Part shown: positions 8,225 through 16,270 of the stretch, in pieces
How positions within the stretch are numbered: position 1 is the stretch's first letter
Layout: every line of letters begins with the position of its first letter
Source of the DNA: Gammaproteobacteria bacterium UBA2168
GTDB taxonomy: Bacteria > Pseudomonadota > Gammaproteobacteria > Pseudomonadales > Azotimanducaceae
Direction of reading: 5' to 3'
DNA: 30,830 bases
NCBI GenBank assembly: GCA_002327525.1
Contig: DCWG01000117.1
Coordinates: 1 to 30,830, forward strand
The notes under the pieces: generated by a model
What the model was told of the DNA's origin: nothing
The model's database searches: none
Seen by the model: only the letters and a program-made list of their open reading frames with translations
Program-made: the position numbers and the translations under genes

Positions 8225-9811
8225 TCAAAGCGGCAACTCGATCGTCGGCTCGATCATTGCATATGGATCATATGGCCGGTTCGTGACGAGCCGCATGATA
8301 CCCGCCATCTCTCCGACCGTGACGTCGGCTTCGAAGCATTGCATGACGACCGGTACGAGATTCCCACCATCCCTTACTGCTGTGGCGAGTCCCCGCATTG
8401 AATCTTTCGCGGCAGTTTGATCCCGGGTCCGTTTCAGGTTTCGAACCCGCTCCGTCTGGGTTTTGCATGCTTCGATCTTGGTTTCGGCGATATCCTTGAG
8501 AAGTTGGTCTTCTTCCTCAGGAACCACGTGGCAGTTCACACCGACAATCGAGAGTTCTTCCTTCTGAACGGCGCGCTGACCTTCTTCCATCGCGCTGTGA
8601 AAAATATCTCGGAAGTAACCGCGTTCCTGAATCGCTTCGATATCCCCTGCGTTTTCTATCTCTTCGATTCGAGTCAGTATCCTGGTTTCGATTTCGTCAG
8701 TGAGCCATTCGACGAAGTGCGATCCGCCCAGGGGGTCGACCACTCGTGTCACCCCTGTCTCGGTTTCGATGATCTGCTGGGTACGAAGCCCTACGAGATG
8801 TCCTTCTTGGGAAGGCGTGCGATAGGCCTCGTCAAAGGTGGAGATTTCGATGGCATGAGCACCTCCGAGCACCAGCGATAACGCCTGCAGCGCACCGCGC
8901 GAAATATTGTTGACCGGTTGCTGGGCGGTCAGGGACAGACCCGACGTATGACTGGTGAGTACGACCGTCTGGGAGCGCGGGTCCCGTGCGCCGAACTCGT
9001 CGCGCATGGTGCGTGCGAAAATGCGTCGGCTCGCCCGTAGCTTCGCCACCTCCTCGAAGAAATCCATGCCGCAGTTGACGAGGATTGCGATTCTTGGAGC
9101 AAAAGCATCGATCTCCACACCGCGCTCGAGCAGTTTTCGTGTGAGGTGCCTTATCTCGACAAACCCCAGGGCCATTTCTTCCACCGCATCTAGACCGGAC
9201 TCGCTGAAGAAGTAGGTATCTTCGACGTATGCGTGGAACTTCGGCATGTGGCGCGCGCAGTATTCCATGCAATCCAGGGAGAGCCTGACACGCAATTCGA
9301 CCGGCAGATGGTTGGCATAGGTGCAATCCTCGCCATAGAGCGGCATCTGTAGCACCGACCCCCGGACGGCGTCGGGCGGATAACCGTAGTGCTTTGCGGC
9401 GCACAGCAGGCCTGCAAGCGACATCAGGGACGGTACAGAGCTCGAGACGGCCACCTTGTCCAGCGGAATATCTCTGAACAGATCGATGTAGTCCTGTTTG
9501 CAGCACAGCGAAACCCCCTGCGTGCCAACCGATGACTCGAGCAGTGGGTGGTCGGCGTCGAACATGCTCATGGTCGGGCCATCGCCGATGATATCCACGC
9601 CATCCTGACCCAGCTCCAACAGATACTTGATCTGCTGGTTGGATCGTTTGCCGTCTCCCTCACCCGACAACTCGCGCTGTTGCCAGCCCCCGGTCCTCGG
9701 TTGTGCGAATCGGCCGCGTGTGAAAGGAAAAACGCCGGGGCTTTCCGCGCCCTCTTTGCTATAGAAGGGTTGCAGCGAAACTCCGGATCGTGTTCTTTTT
9801 CTATCGTCCAT
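8225..9811 (-). CDS. Divergent methylmalonyl-CoA mutase-family large subunit (mutase B)
   Basis: This is a 528-residue TIM-barrel large subunit of the B12-dependent acyl-CoA mutase family. The second half is easily recognised: IDAFAPRIAILVNCGMDFFE, EVAKLRASRRIFAR, TSGLSLTAQQPVNNISRGAL and VDPLGGSHFVEWLTDEI. The first half is strongly diverged. By hand alignment with methylmalonyl-CoA mutase, the RQYAGF tyrosine becomes leucine (RELSGEG), the TIQND glutamine becomes leucine (GSVLQMPLYG), and the SGYHMQEAG histidine becomes phenylalanine (DTYFFSESG). The CoA-acid-binding arginine and the tyrosine before the histidine appear retained. ATG 9811 has a strong GAGGAGGG site. The partner is the B12 subunit directly downstream. 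It is probably a mutase with a new substrate, less likely a degenerate or regulatory homologue. Confidence 0.88.
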   Translation of the reverse strand: MDDRKRTRSGVSLQPFYSKEGAESPGVFPFTRGRFAQPRTGGWQQRELSGEGDGKRSNQQIKYLLELGQDGVDIIGDGPTMSMFDADHPLLESSVGTQGVSLCCKQDYIDLFRDIPLDKVAVSSSVPSLMSLAGLLCAAKHYGYPPDAVRGSVLQMPLYGEDCTYANHLPVELRVRLSLDCMEYCARHMPKFHAYVEDTYFFSESGLDAVEEMALGFVEIRHLTRKLLERGVEIDAFAPRIAILVNCGMDFFEEVAKLRASRRIFARTMRDEFGARDPRSQTVVLTSHTSGLSLTAQQPVNNISRGALQALSLVLGGAHAIEISTFDEAYRTPSQEGHLVGLRTQQIIETETGVTRVVDPLGGSHFVEWLTDEIETRILTRIEEIENAGDIEAIQERGYFRDIFHSAMEEGQRAVQKEELSIVGVNCHVVPEEEDQLLKDIAETKIEACKTQTERVRNLKRTRDQTAAKDSMRGLATAVRDGGNLVPVVMQCFEADVTVGEMAGIMRLVTNRPYDPYAMIEPTIELPL

Positions 9812-9858
9812 GGACCCTCCTCGTACCGGGTATGCCGTGTGGCTACGCACTGTGATTC

Positions 9859-9887
9859 AGCATAACGAGCGAACGCGCGCTGAGAAA
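9859..9887 (-). promoter_or_regulatory. Possible promoter for the mutase B genes
   Basis: In the 149-base gap upstream of mutase B, the minus strand reads TATGCT (9859-9864), separated by 17 bases from TTTCTC (9882-9887). The -10-like box is reasonable and the -35-like box is poor. Its main support is that this is the largest gap within the otherwise tightly packed minus-strand cluster. Weak evidence. Confidence 0.25.
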
Positions 9888-9960
9888 CCGGAAGCTGATT
9901 CAGGGAAGCACTGAGCGAACGAGAATTGGTCGGAGCTTCCCCGCCACTGGTGCGGCGCGC

Positions 9961-10377
9961 TCAAATCTGACGCACTTTCATCCGGCAGCGCTCAGCGCCT
10001 TCCGGAATTGTTTCACTGATCGTCAACTCTGCGCCGCAGCGTCTCAACATGATGCGATCCATGTCCATAGCGGTGTCGCATGCGTAGCGATGCTCGCTTG
10101 CCGTGAATCCATACGGGCAATATGGAAGCTCGAGGGTGAACTCGTTTCCATCGATTTCAGAAAACCGAAACGGGAAGCCAAACTGCTGGCCAGAGTCGAT
10201 GAGCTGCTGCTTCGTTTCGGCAATGGAATCCGTCTTGCGTACGCCCCCGAGCCATGGCAGAAAAGCCATGCACCAGCTCACCCCCCGCGCCAGAGGCTCT
10301 CCGATCAGCGGGATGTGCGACAGGAGCACATGAATCCCGCCCAGTATGCGCATGAACGCGTCGATGTATCGCTGCAT
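9961..10377 (-). CDS. L-2-amino-thiazoline-4-carboxylate hydrolase-like / V4R-like protein
   Basis: This 138-residue protein has a C-terminal half with the spacing of the ATC-hydrolase-like fold: ELPYCPYGF, then YACDTAMDMDRIMLRRCG, then ELTISETIPEGAERCRM. The regularly placed cysteines and the EGAERC end resemble small-molecule-binding V4R/ATC-hydrolase-type domains. The N-terminal half (about residues 1-50) is helical and hydrophobic (GGIHVLLSHIPLIGEPLARG). ATG 10377 was chosen because residues further upstream overlap the end of the membrane protein gene. True ATC hydrolases open a thiazoline ring during cysteine synthesis, but many homologues have unknown roles. Its place between two mutase modules suggests a pathway role, which is inference only. 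Confidence 0.6.
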   Translation of the reverse strand: MQRYIDAFMRILGGIHVLLSHIPLIGEPLARGVSWCMAFLPWLGGVRKTDSIAETKQQLIDSGQQFGFPFRFSEIDGNEFTLELPYCPYGFTASEHRYACDTAMDMDRIMLRRCGAELTISETIPEGAERCRMKVRQI

Positions 10378-10411
10378 TGCACTGTTCTCGGGTAGTGCCT
10401 TCAGAGGCTCC

Positions 10412-11394
10412 CTAGATGAAGACCTCCACCAGGTTTTCGATAAAAGCGGCCCCAATCCACGTGATCGGCACGATGACGGGGTACAAACCGAAACGCGCCA
10501 CGATACTGAGGTTGAACGGCCACTCCGCCACCGTAGCAACTTCCCTTCGATAGGTCAGCAGGGGCCCCAGTATTTCAGCATTTACCAGCGGATCTCCACC
10601 CCTCGTTTCCTTGATGCTGTCCTGTATACGGGCGAGTACCGCCTGCTTTGCCTGCCGGAGCGCCAGGTGAATCGGCCAGACGGGAGCGAGGAAGAGGAAC
10701 ACCAGCGGTACAGCGGTTGCAACGAGTCCGGGGATGGTCGTCCGGGGGTCGGTGTCCGAAACCAGCCACATGATGGCAAACAGCGCCTGTGCTCCGATGA
10801 CCATCAGCGTAGAATTCAGCGTCATGTCTCCAAACGGCATGAGGTTTCGATTGTCGAGCAGATCGATGGTCAGCTGATTCGAAAGTCTGCGGAACAGTCG
10901 TGCATTGTCACCAGTGCGCGCATCGCACAGGTCATGAACACTCATGCGAATGCGGGCACTATGGCCATGGCAAACGTATTCACGCTGTTGGTTAGTGCAT
11001 CCAGCATGCGTTGAAATCCTCCTGCCAGAAACCAGCTCTGCGACAGCCACAGTCCGATACCAAGAGCGGTATTTCCAACACCCACATGATGGAAAAGAGG
11101 TATGAGAGGGAATGAAGCGTCCTGTGTCCACGAAACACCAGGGGGGACAGCATAGCCAAAACCAGAACCAGCGACAGTGGGCCTGCGAGCCAGAAAGCAA
11201 ACGTAAATACCGGCATCGGGAACAGGGGATAGGACTCACGAATTGCAAGGACGGTGGAATTGTAGAGGAAGAAAGCCGTTAAGAACTTCATCGGCGGCGT
11301 GGAGAGCGAGAGCGGCGACCAGCATGATCCAACCAAAAACCGCGAAGGCGCATCTGTCACATTTTGACCACGTTCGAAATGTAGAAAAATCCAT
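10412..11394 (-). pseudogene. Multi-pass membrane protein (HXXEE-like), several frameshifts
   Basis: One membrane protein of roughly 320 residues can be pieced together from three shifting frames. From ATG 11394 it reads AFAVFGWIMLVAALALHAAD, with an HxxDE motif resembling HXXEE-type proteins. After a shift near 11275 comes FLYNSTVLAIRESYPLFPMP and several membrane helices. After a second shift between about 11140 and 11090 the first frame returns with GNTALGIGLWLSQSWFLAGG and LDALTNSVNTFAMAIVPAFA. A third shift near 10945 gives VHDLCDARTGDNARLFRRLS, then LMPFGDMTLNSTLMVIGAQA and two more helical regions to the stop at 10412. Coding-quality sequence continues throughout, so decay is recent or the shifts are sequence errors. 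It sits in the mutase cluster between MeaB and the ATC-hydrolase-like gene. Function unknown. Confidence 0.6.
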
Positions 11395-11445
11395 TGAAAT
11401 CAATATGATTGGCTTCAACTGCGCCGTACTCATGCAATATCCGGG

Positions 11446-12348
11446 CTAGAGGACCTCACCCAGTTTGCGCGCGAGTTCGGCATAGACTTCGCGGATGGGT
11501 CGTTGCAGGAGATCGCTTCGAGCCTCGTCGAACAGCTCGGCCACGCGCCGACTCATGAGGCTTTCCACGTGATAGCGCAGCCGCGCACGGCGGTGCAGAT
11601 CGGCATCGTTGTGGTCATCACGCCAAAGGCTGTGTGCATTGATCGCTTCATCCAGCTCGGCGATAGAGTCGTCGGTAATTGACGCCGAGAGCACCGGTGG
11701 GCGCCATTCACCGGGTTCGACGTGACGATAGTCCACGACTGAGCGAATGTCGTGCAACATCTGTTCGGCTCCCGCACAGTCGCACTTATTGACAACGTAG
11801 ATGTCGGCTGTCTCGAGAATACCGGCCTTCATCGCCTGCACCGCATCTCCGGATTCGGGCACGAGTACTAATACCACGGTATCCACGAGGTTGCGGATCT
11901 CGTAGTCCGCCTGACCGACCCCGACGGTTTCGAGAATCACCTCGTCGAATCCGTGCTTATCGAGAACCATCAGCATTTCACAGATGTTGTCGGCCAGACC
12001 GTCATGGGCATTGCGACTGGGAATCGAGCGGATATACAGCCCAGGGTGTTCGGCCACGGTGTCCATACGAATCCGGTCACCGAGAATGGAGCCACGTGAG
12101 ATGGGGCTGGTGGGGTCTATGGCTAGTACCGCCATTCGCGCCCGCGCTTCGAGGCGAGTGGCCGCCAGGCGCGCGATGAGCGTGCTCTTTCCTGCGCCCG
12201 GCGGCCCGGTTATACCGATTCGCGTTGCCGGGTCATGCGGTGAACTGGCCACGGCGGCCAGACAGTCTGCGACACTGGCGCGTGAGGCCCTCGTGAGGGC
12301 CCGGCTCAGGGCGCGTCGGTTGGAGAGGCGGGGTGGCGACTCCATCAC
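11446..12348 (-). CDS. MeaB/ArgK-type G-protein chaperone of B12-dependent mutase
   Basis: This is a 300-residue P-loop GTPase of the MeaB family, which gates loading and protection of adenosylcobalamin in acyl-CoA mutases. Walker A is GITGPPGAGKSTLIARL (about residues 46-62). The family switch segment is ILETVGVGQADYEIRN, and the guanine-specificity motif is VVNKCD. The C-terminal helices are the usual dimerisation arm. The GTG at 12348 (or ATG 12345) overlaps the stop of the B12-binding subunit (GTGA), so expression is coupled with mutase A. There is only one such gene in the window, so it may serve both mutases. Confidence 0.93.
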   Translation of the reverse strand: MMESPPRLSNRRALSRALTRASRASVADCLAAVASSPHDPATRIGITGPPGAGKSTLIARLAATRLEARARMAVLAIDPTSPISRGSILGDRIRMDTVAEHPGLYIRSIPSRNAHDGLADNICEMLMVLDKHGFDEVILETVGVGQADYEIRNLVDTVVLVLVPESGDAVQAMKAGILETADIYVVNKCDCAGAEQMLHDIRSVVDYRHVEPGEWRPPVLSASITDDSIAELDEAINAHSLWRDDHNDADLHRRARLRYHVESLMSRRVAELFDEARSDLLQRPIREVYAELARKLGEVL

Positions 12349-12740
12349 GACAACGCCGCTTCCAGCGCGCTGAGCGTATCGTTGAGGCTCATCTCGCTGG
12401 TGAATACACCGAGTGCACCCATCTCCAGCAGAGCCTGGGTATCCTGCGGTGCAATGGTGCCGCCGATGAACACCCCTATATTCGCCGCGCCGAGCTTGGC
12501 GAGTTCATCCAGCGTTTGGGCCAGAAGTGTGTGGTGGGAACCGGACAGGATACTCAAGCCCACCGCATCGACATCCTCGTCGGCCGCTACACGCGCGATG
12601 TAGTCAGGGCTCTTTCGCAGGCCCGTGTAGATGACGTCCGCACCGGCATCCCGGAGAGCCAGCGTGATGATCTTGGCACCGACGTCGTGACCGTCGAGAC
12701 CAGGCTTGGCGATCAGAATACGTTTTCCTTTGAGACTCAT
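12345..12740 (-). CDS. Cobalamin-binding small subunit of acyl-CoA mutase A
   Basis: This 131-residue stand-alone B12-binding domain is typical of two-subunit mutases. It shows the canonical GLDGHDVG (DxHxxG, lower axial histidine), VGLSILSGSHHTL (S-x-L) and VFIGGTI. ATG 12740 is preceded by GGAGAGGACC at good spacing. It lies 31 bases downstream of the large subunit gene and overlaps the GTPase gene. It holds adenosylcobalamin, whose homolysis by mutase A starts the radical carbon-skeleton rearrangement. Unlike its paralogue at 7818-8222, all three B12 motifs are standard. Confidence 0.93.
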   Translation of the reverse strand: MSLKGKRILIAKPGLDGHDVGAKIITLALRDAGADVIYTGLRKSPDYIARVAADEDVDAVGLSILSGSHHTLLAQTLDELAKLGAANIGVFIGGTIAPQDTQALLEMGALGVFTSEMSLNDTLSALEAALS

Positions 12741-12771
12741 GAATGGTCCTCTCCAGTGGCGGGAAGTAGCT

Positions 12772-14379
12772 TCATGCCCTCAGAGGAGGCTCCTGAAACT
12801 CTCCCCAGTGCCTCTTGAGCTCTCCCACCATCTCACCGACGGTGGCATAGGCGTGGCAACACTCGACCAGAAGGGGCATTAGGTTGACATCATCATGGAT
12901 CGCGGCGCTGGCGAGCGCTTTGAGCGCTTTCTCCGTGCGCACATTGTCACGCCGGTCTCGAATCGCTTCGTATTTGGCGATGATGCGCCTGCGATTATCG
13001 GGATCCTGACGAAACACCTCACCGAAACCCGCGTGCTCTTCGTCTCGCTGGTAACGGTTCACACCCACCACTATACGTTGACCCGCGTCCACCTGCCGCT
13101 TGCGCTCCCGTGCCCGTTCGACGATGCGCATCTGAATGTAGCCCTCCTCGATGGCTTTCACGACCCCTCCGTAGTCGTCGATCTCCTGCATTACCCGCAG
13201 AATCTTATCCTCCATGCGATCGGTTAGATACTCCACGTAGTAGCTGCCGCCGAGCGGATCGACAGTGTCGGCGATGCCGCTTTCGTGGGAGATGATCTGT
13301 TGGGTGCGCAGAGCCAGTTCGGCACTCTGTTCGGTCGGAATCTGAAAGGCCTCGTCGTACGCGGAGGTAAAAATGGATTGCGCGCCGCCCAGTACCGCGG
13401 CCATGGTTTCCGTGCCCACACGAACCACGTTGTTGAGTGGTTGTGCGGCCGTTAGGGAAGAACCACCACACACGACACCGAAGCGAAACAGAAGGCTTCT
13501 GGGATCCTTTGCATCGTAGCGTTCCTGCAGGAGCCGCGCCCATATGCGCCTGGCCGCCCGAAACTTGGCCACTTCCTCGAAGAGGTCCATATGTACGTAG
13601 AAAAAGAAGCTCAGGCGCCGGGCGAAACTGTCGATATCGACACCGCGAGCCAGTAGTTCATTCACGTAGGCAAGTCCGTTGGCGAGCGTGTAGCCGATCT
13701 CCTCCGCCGCTGTGCAGCCGGCATCACGCACATGCGCACCAGCGATACTGATGGGGTTGAAACGTGGGCTTTCCTGATTGGCGTACACGATCGAGTCGGC
13801 GATTAGGCGCATGGAGGGTTTCACCGGGAAGATCCAGGTGCCGCGCGCTACGTACTCCTTGAGGATGTCGTTTTGGATGGTGCCGGACAACGACGCTCTC
13901 GGCACTCCCGCGTTGTCCGCGGCGGCCAGGTACATGGCGAAGATGATGGCCGCGGTGCTATTGATGGTGAACGACGTGGAGATGGCGCCGAGGTCGATGC
14001 CATCCAACAACACTTCCATTTCCGCGAGGTTCGACAGCGATACACCAACCTTGCCCACCTCGGCGCTCGCCACGATGTCCACCGGGTCGTAGCCGCATTG
14101 AGTCGGCAGGTCCAGCGCCACGGACAGACCGGTCTGGCCCTGATCCAACAGAAACCGGTAACGCTCGTTGGATTCTTCGGCAGAACCGAACCCCGAATAC
14201 TGGCGCATGGTCCAGCGGCGACCGCGAAATCCGTTGGCGAAGATGCCACGCGTGTAGGGCATCTGACCGGGCAGTCCGGGATCAGGATTTCCCAGCATCT
14301 CCGGCGTTACCAGCACCGGCACTTCTATACCCGAAGGCGTGAACGCGGGTGCGGGCTCAGGTTTGGTTTCGGTCGTCAC
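12772..14379 (-). CDS. Methylmalonyl-CoA mutase-family large subunit (mutase A)
   Basis: This 535-residue TIM-barrel large subunit of a two-subunit acyl-CoA mutase interconverts linear and branched acyl-CoA esters. Active-site positions known from methylmalonyl-CoA mutase are kept: tyrosine in MRQYSGFGSAEESN, glutamine in GTIQNDILKE, arginine in KPSMRLIAD, histidine in IAGAHVRDAG. The tyrosine before that histidine is alanine. The tyrosine and arginine favour a methylmalonyl- or ethylmalonyl-type substrate over isobutyryl-CoA mutase, which usually has phenylalanine and glutamine there. This is inference. GTG 14379 was preferred over TTG 14406 because AGAGGAG lies seven bases upstream. The start overlaps the upstream crotonase gene by 23 bases. 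Confidence 0.93.
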   Translation of the reverse strand: MTTETKPEPAPAFTPSGIEVPVLVTPEMLGNPDPGLPGQMPYTRGIFANGFRGRRWTMRQYSGFGSAEESNERYRFLLDQGQTGLSVALDLPTQCGYDPVDIVASAEVGKVGVSLSNLAEMEVLLDGIDLGAISTSFTINSTAAIIFAMYLAAADNAGVPRASLSGTIQNDILKEYVARGTWIFPVKPSMRLIADSIVYANQESPRFNPISIAGAHVRDAGCTAAEEIGYTLANGLAYVNELLARGVDIDSFARRLSFFFYVHMDLFEEVAKFRAARRIWARLLQERYDAKDPRSLLFRFGVVCGGSSLTAAQPLNNVVRVGTETMAAVLGGAQSIFTSAYDEAFQIPTEQSAELALRTQQIISHESGIADTVDPLGGSYYVEYLTDRMEDKILRVMQEIDDYGGVVKAIEEGYIQMRIVERARERKRQVDAGQRIVVGVNRYQRDEEHAGFGEVFRQDPDNRRRIIAKYEAIRDRRDNVRTEKALKALASAAIHDDVNLMPLLVECCHAYATVGEMVGELKRHWGEFQEPPLRA

Positions 14380-15157
14380 TTCGAGCTCCTCTGGTCTTGC
14401 TTGCAAGTGCCCCGTCCGCGGCCTCCCAGTGATCCGCGTGAGTCCAGGTCGTCACCAGGCCGCTGGTTTCCTCGGCTTGCAGGGCGCTGTGACTCTGACC
14501 CGCGCGCCCTGCATTCGCAAGTGCCTTGAAAGCGCGCAGAACCTGGGGTTTTTGCCCCAGCAATGGCTGCAGGAAGGTATCGAGTACTTCTCCGAGTTCG
14601 GAGGCCCCGGCCACCATGTCGACGAGACCCGCGGCGTGCGCATCATGTGCACTGAGCAGCTCGCTGCGGCAGAGTACAGCCAGGGCACGTTGGGGGCCGA
14701 GGAGGCTCACCAGATCGGTGCCGCCGCCCCATGCGGTGGAGATGTTGAGGTGCCCCTGGATGAAACCGATATGCGCCGTGGCAGCCGCTACACGAAAATC
14801 ACACGCCAGCGCCAGCTCGGCGCCACCTCCCCTGGCATCCCCATTCAGCAGTGCAACGACCGGTACCGGAAACTCGCGAATGGCCTGCAGGGTTGCCATA
14901 CCCTGTGCGGACATCGCCCTGGCTTCGTCTTCGCTGCGTACCTGGGCAAGATCGACGAGATCGCCACCAGCGGCGAAACTCCTTTCGCCTGCGCCGGTGA
15001 GAACGGCGCACTTGAGGGTATCGTCTTCGCGGTGCAACTCGAACAGTTCGCGCAATGCATCCAATGTCCCCCGGCTTAATGCATTGTGCTTTTCGGGGCG
15101 GTTCAACGTGACTCGCACGATTGCGCCGGCCCGTTCGGTGAGAATCTCGTCTGTCAT
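14357..15157 (-). CDS. Enoyl-CoA hydratase/isomerase (crotonase) family enzyme
   Basis: This is a 266-residue crotonase-fold enzyme acting on CoA thioesters. Seen: RVTLNRPEKHNALSRGTLDA, the oxyanion loop SFAAGGDLVDL, GGGAELALACDF with the first catalytic glutamate, and FIQGHLNISTAWGGGTDL, where the second glutamate of classical hydratases is replaced by histidine. The tail WTHADHWEAADGALASK is typical of the family. The single-glutamate pattern leaves open a decarboxylase, such as (methyl/ethyl)malonyl-CoA decarboxylase-like repair enzymes, or an isomerase. ATG 15157 has GAGG at fitting distance; TTG 15160 is less likely. It is the first gene of the minus-strand mutase cluster. Confidence 0.88.
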   Translation of the reverse strand: MTDEILTERAGAIVRVTLNRPEKHNALSRGTLDALRELFELHREDDTLKCAVLTGAGERSFAAGGDLVDLAQVRSEDEARAMSAQGMATLQAIREFPVPVVALLNGDARGGGAELALACDFRVAAATAHIGFIQGHLNISTAWGGGTDLVSLLGPQRALAVLCRSELLSAHDAHAAGLVDMVAGASELGEVLDTFLQPLLGQKPQVLRAFKALANAGRAGQSHSALQAEETSGLVTTWTHADHWEAADGALASKTRGARSDDRNQT

Positions 15158-15422
15158 CAATACCTCGACGAAGTGATGGAAGTAGATGTGGCTGGGATCC
15201 TAAGTATTGCATTGACGCGTACCCACCGGGTAACCGCAATCCACTCCGCGGGCTTCGGCACGCCATGCGCCTGATCTCTTGCGTGCGGGTTGTTGTCCGG
15301 AGGAAACCGCAACATCACCGCCGCCGATGATTTCGCTTGGAAAAACACTGCGGTAGTGTGTGTTGGCAGTGGCGTGAATCGCGCCGTCGGAGATGGATTG
15401 TTGCTACTGATTGGGAGGTCAT
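15158..15422. promoter_or_regulatory. Divergent intergenic region between crotonase genes
   Basis: These 265 bases separate two divergently read crotonase genes and should hold promoters for both directions. Two short hyphenated inverted repeats are visible: TACCC-ACC-GGGTA at 15220-15232 and ACACT-GCGGT-AGTGT at 15345-15359. Either could be an operator, but such short repeats also occur by chance. I see no convincing -35/-10 pair and no gene. Confidence 0.35.
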
Positions 15423-16241
15423 ATGCCTGAATACGAATTTCTGCTCTACGATGTGTCGGAGCGAATCTGCACGATCACGTTCAACCGCGCCGAGAAGCGC
15501 AACGCCCTCAACACGAAGCTCTTGGAGGAGCTGGACGACGCCCTGGATGTGGCCGAAGCGGACGATGACGTTCGTGTCGTCCTGTTCAAGGGCGCGGGCA
15601 CCGCTTTCAGCGCCGGATACGACCTGCGTGACAACCCCTACACTGTCCCGCCCGAGGGGCAGGATCATTGGCGGTTGAATGATGCAGCACCGGCGCTCAG
15701 GAAAATCAGTAACCGTTACCTTCGTATCTGGTACTACCCCAAACCCACAATTGCTCAGGTGCAGGGGCCCGCGATTGCGACAGGTTGCTATTTTCAGATG
15801 CTCTGTGATATCGCCTTCGCAGCAGACACGGCGACCTTCGGCCATCAGGCGCAACGTGTAGGCGGTGTGACCAGTCTACCGTTGTGGGTGTGGATGTTGG
15901 GCCTGCGGCAGGCCAAGTACTTGCTGTTGACCGGAAGATTGATCACCGCCAGGGAAGCGCAAAAAATCGGCCTGGTCACGCGGGTCTTCCCTGCGGATCA
16001 ACTGGAAGGCGAGGTGAGTCGACTATGTGAAGACCTGGCGGCGGCTAACCCAGTCGGAACGACCTGGTTGAAGGACGCGATCAATGCTGACTACGACATG
16101 ATGGGTTTCCGGGCTTCGTTTCCGATGCATCATTCGATGAACGCTGCGATGCGGGTGCTGGAAAAGCAACCAGGGGAGTTGAACCTGGCTGACATCGTGT
16201 TTGGCGGTGATCGGCAGGATGTTCCCGAAGGTGAGGCGTGA
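15423..16241 (+). CDS. Crotonase-family protein lacking both catalytic glutamates
   Basis: This 272-residue crotonase-fold protein has TFNRAEKRNALNTKLLEELD and oxyanion loop AFSAGYDLRD (about residues 62-71). It also has PKPTIAQVQGPAIATGCYFQ and a long C-terminal helical trimerisation region. At the two positions of the hydratase glutamates it has tyrosine (GCYFQMLCDI, about 123) and alanine (FGHQAQRVGG, about 143). Ordinary enoyl-CoA hydration is therefore unlikely. Related proteins act as isomerases, hydrolases, dehalogenases or C-C cleaving enzymes. ATG 15423 is preceded by GGGAGG five bases away, better than the TTG at 15411. It diverges from the mutase cluster and probably works in the same pathway, by inference. 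Confidence 0.85.
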   Translation: MPEYEFLLYDVSERICTITFNRAEKRNALNTKLLEELDDALDVAEADDDVRVVLFKGAGTAFSAGYDLRDNPYTVPPEGQDHWRLNDAAPALRKISNRYLRIWYYPKPTIAQVQGPAIATGCYFQMLCDIAFAADTATFGHQAQRVGGVTSLPLWVWMLGLRQAKYLLLTGRLITAREAQKIGLVTRVFPADQLEGEVSRLCEDLAAANPVGTTWLKDAINADYDMMGFRASFPMHHSMNAAMRVLEKQPGELNLADIVFGGDRQDVPEGEA

Positions 16242-16270
16242 GGTGATGGCATTCACGCCGACCGGGGAAT

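Noticed and set aside
14339..15176. Long plus-strand open frames opposite the first crotonase gene
   Set aside because: They are antisense shadows of a well-recognised crotonase gene; the peptides are rich in Arg, Ser, Cys and Pro and show no domain.
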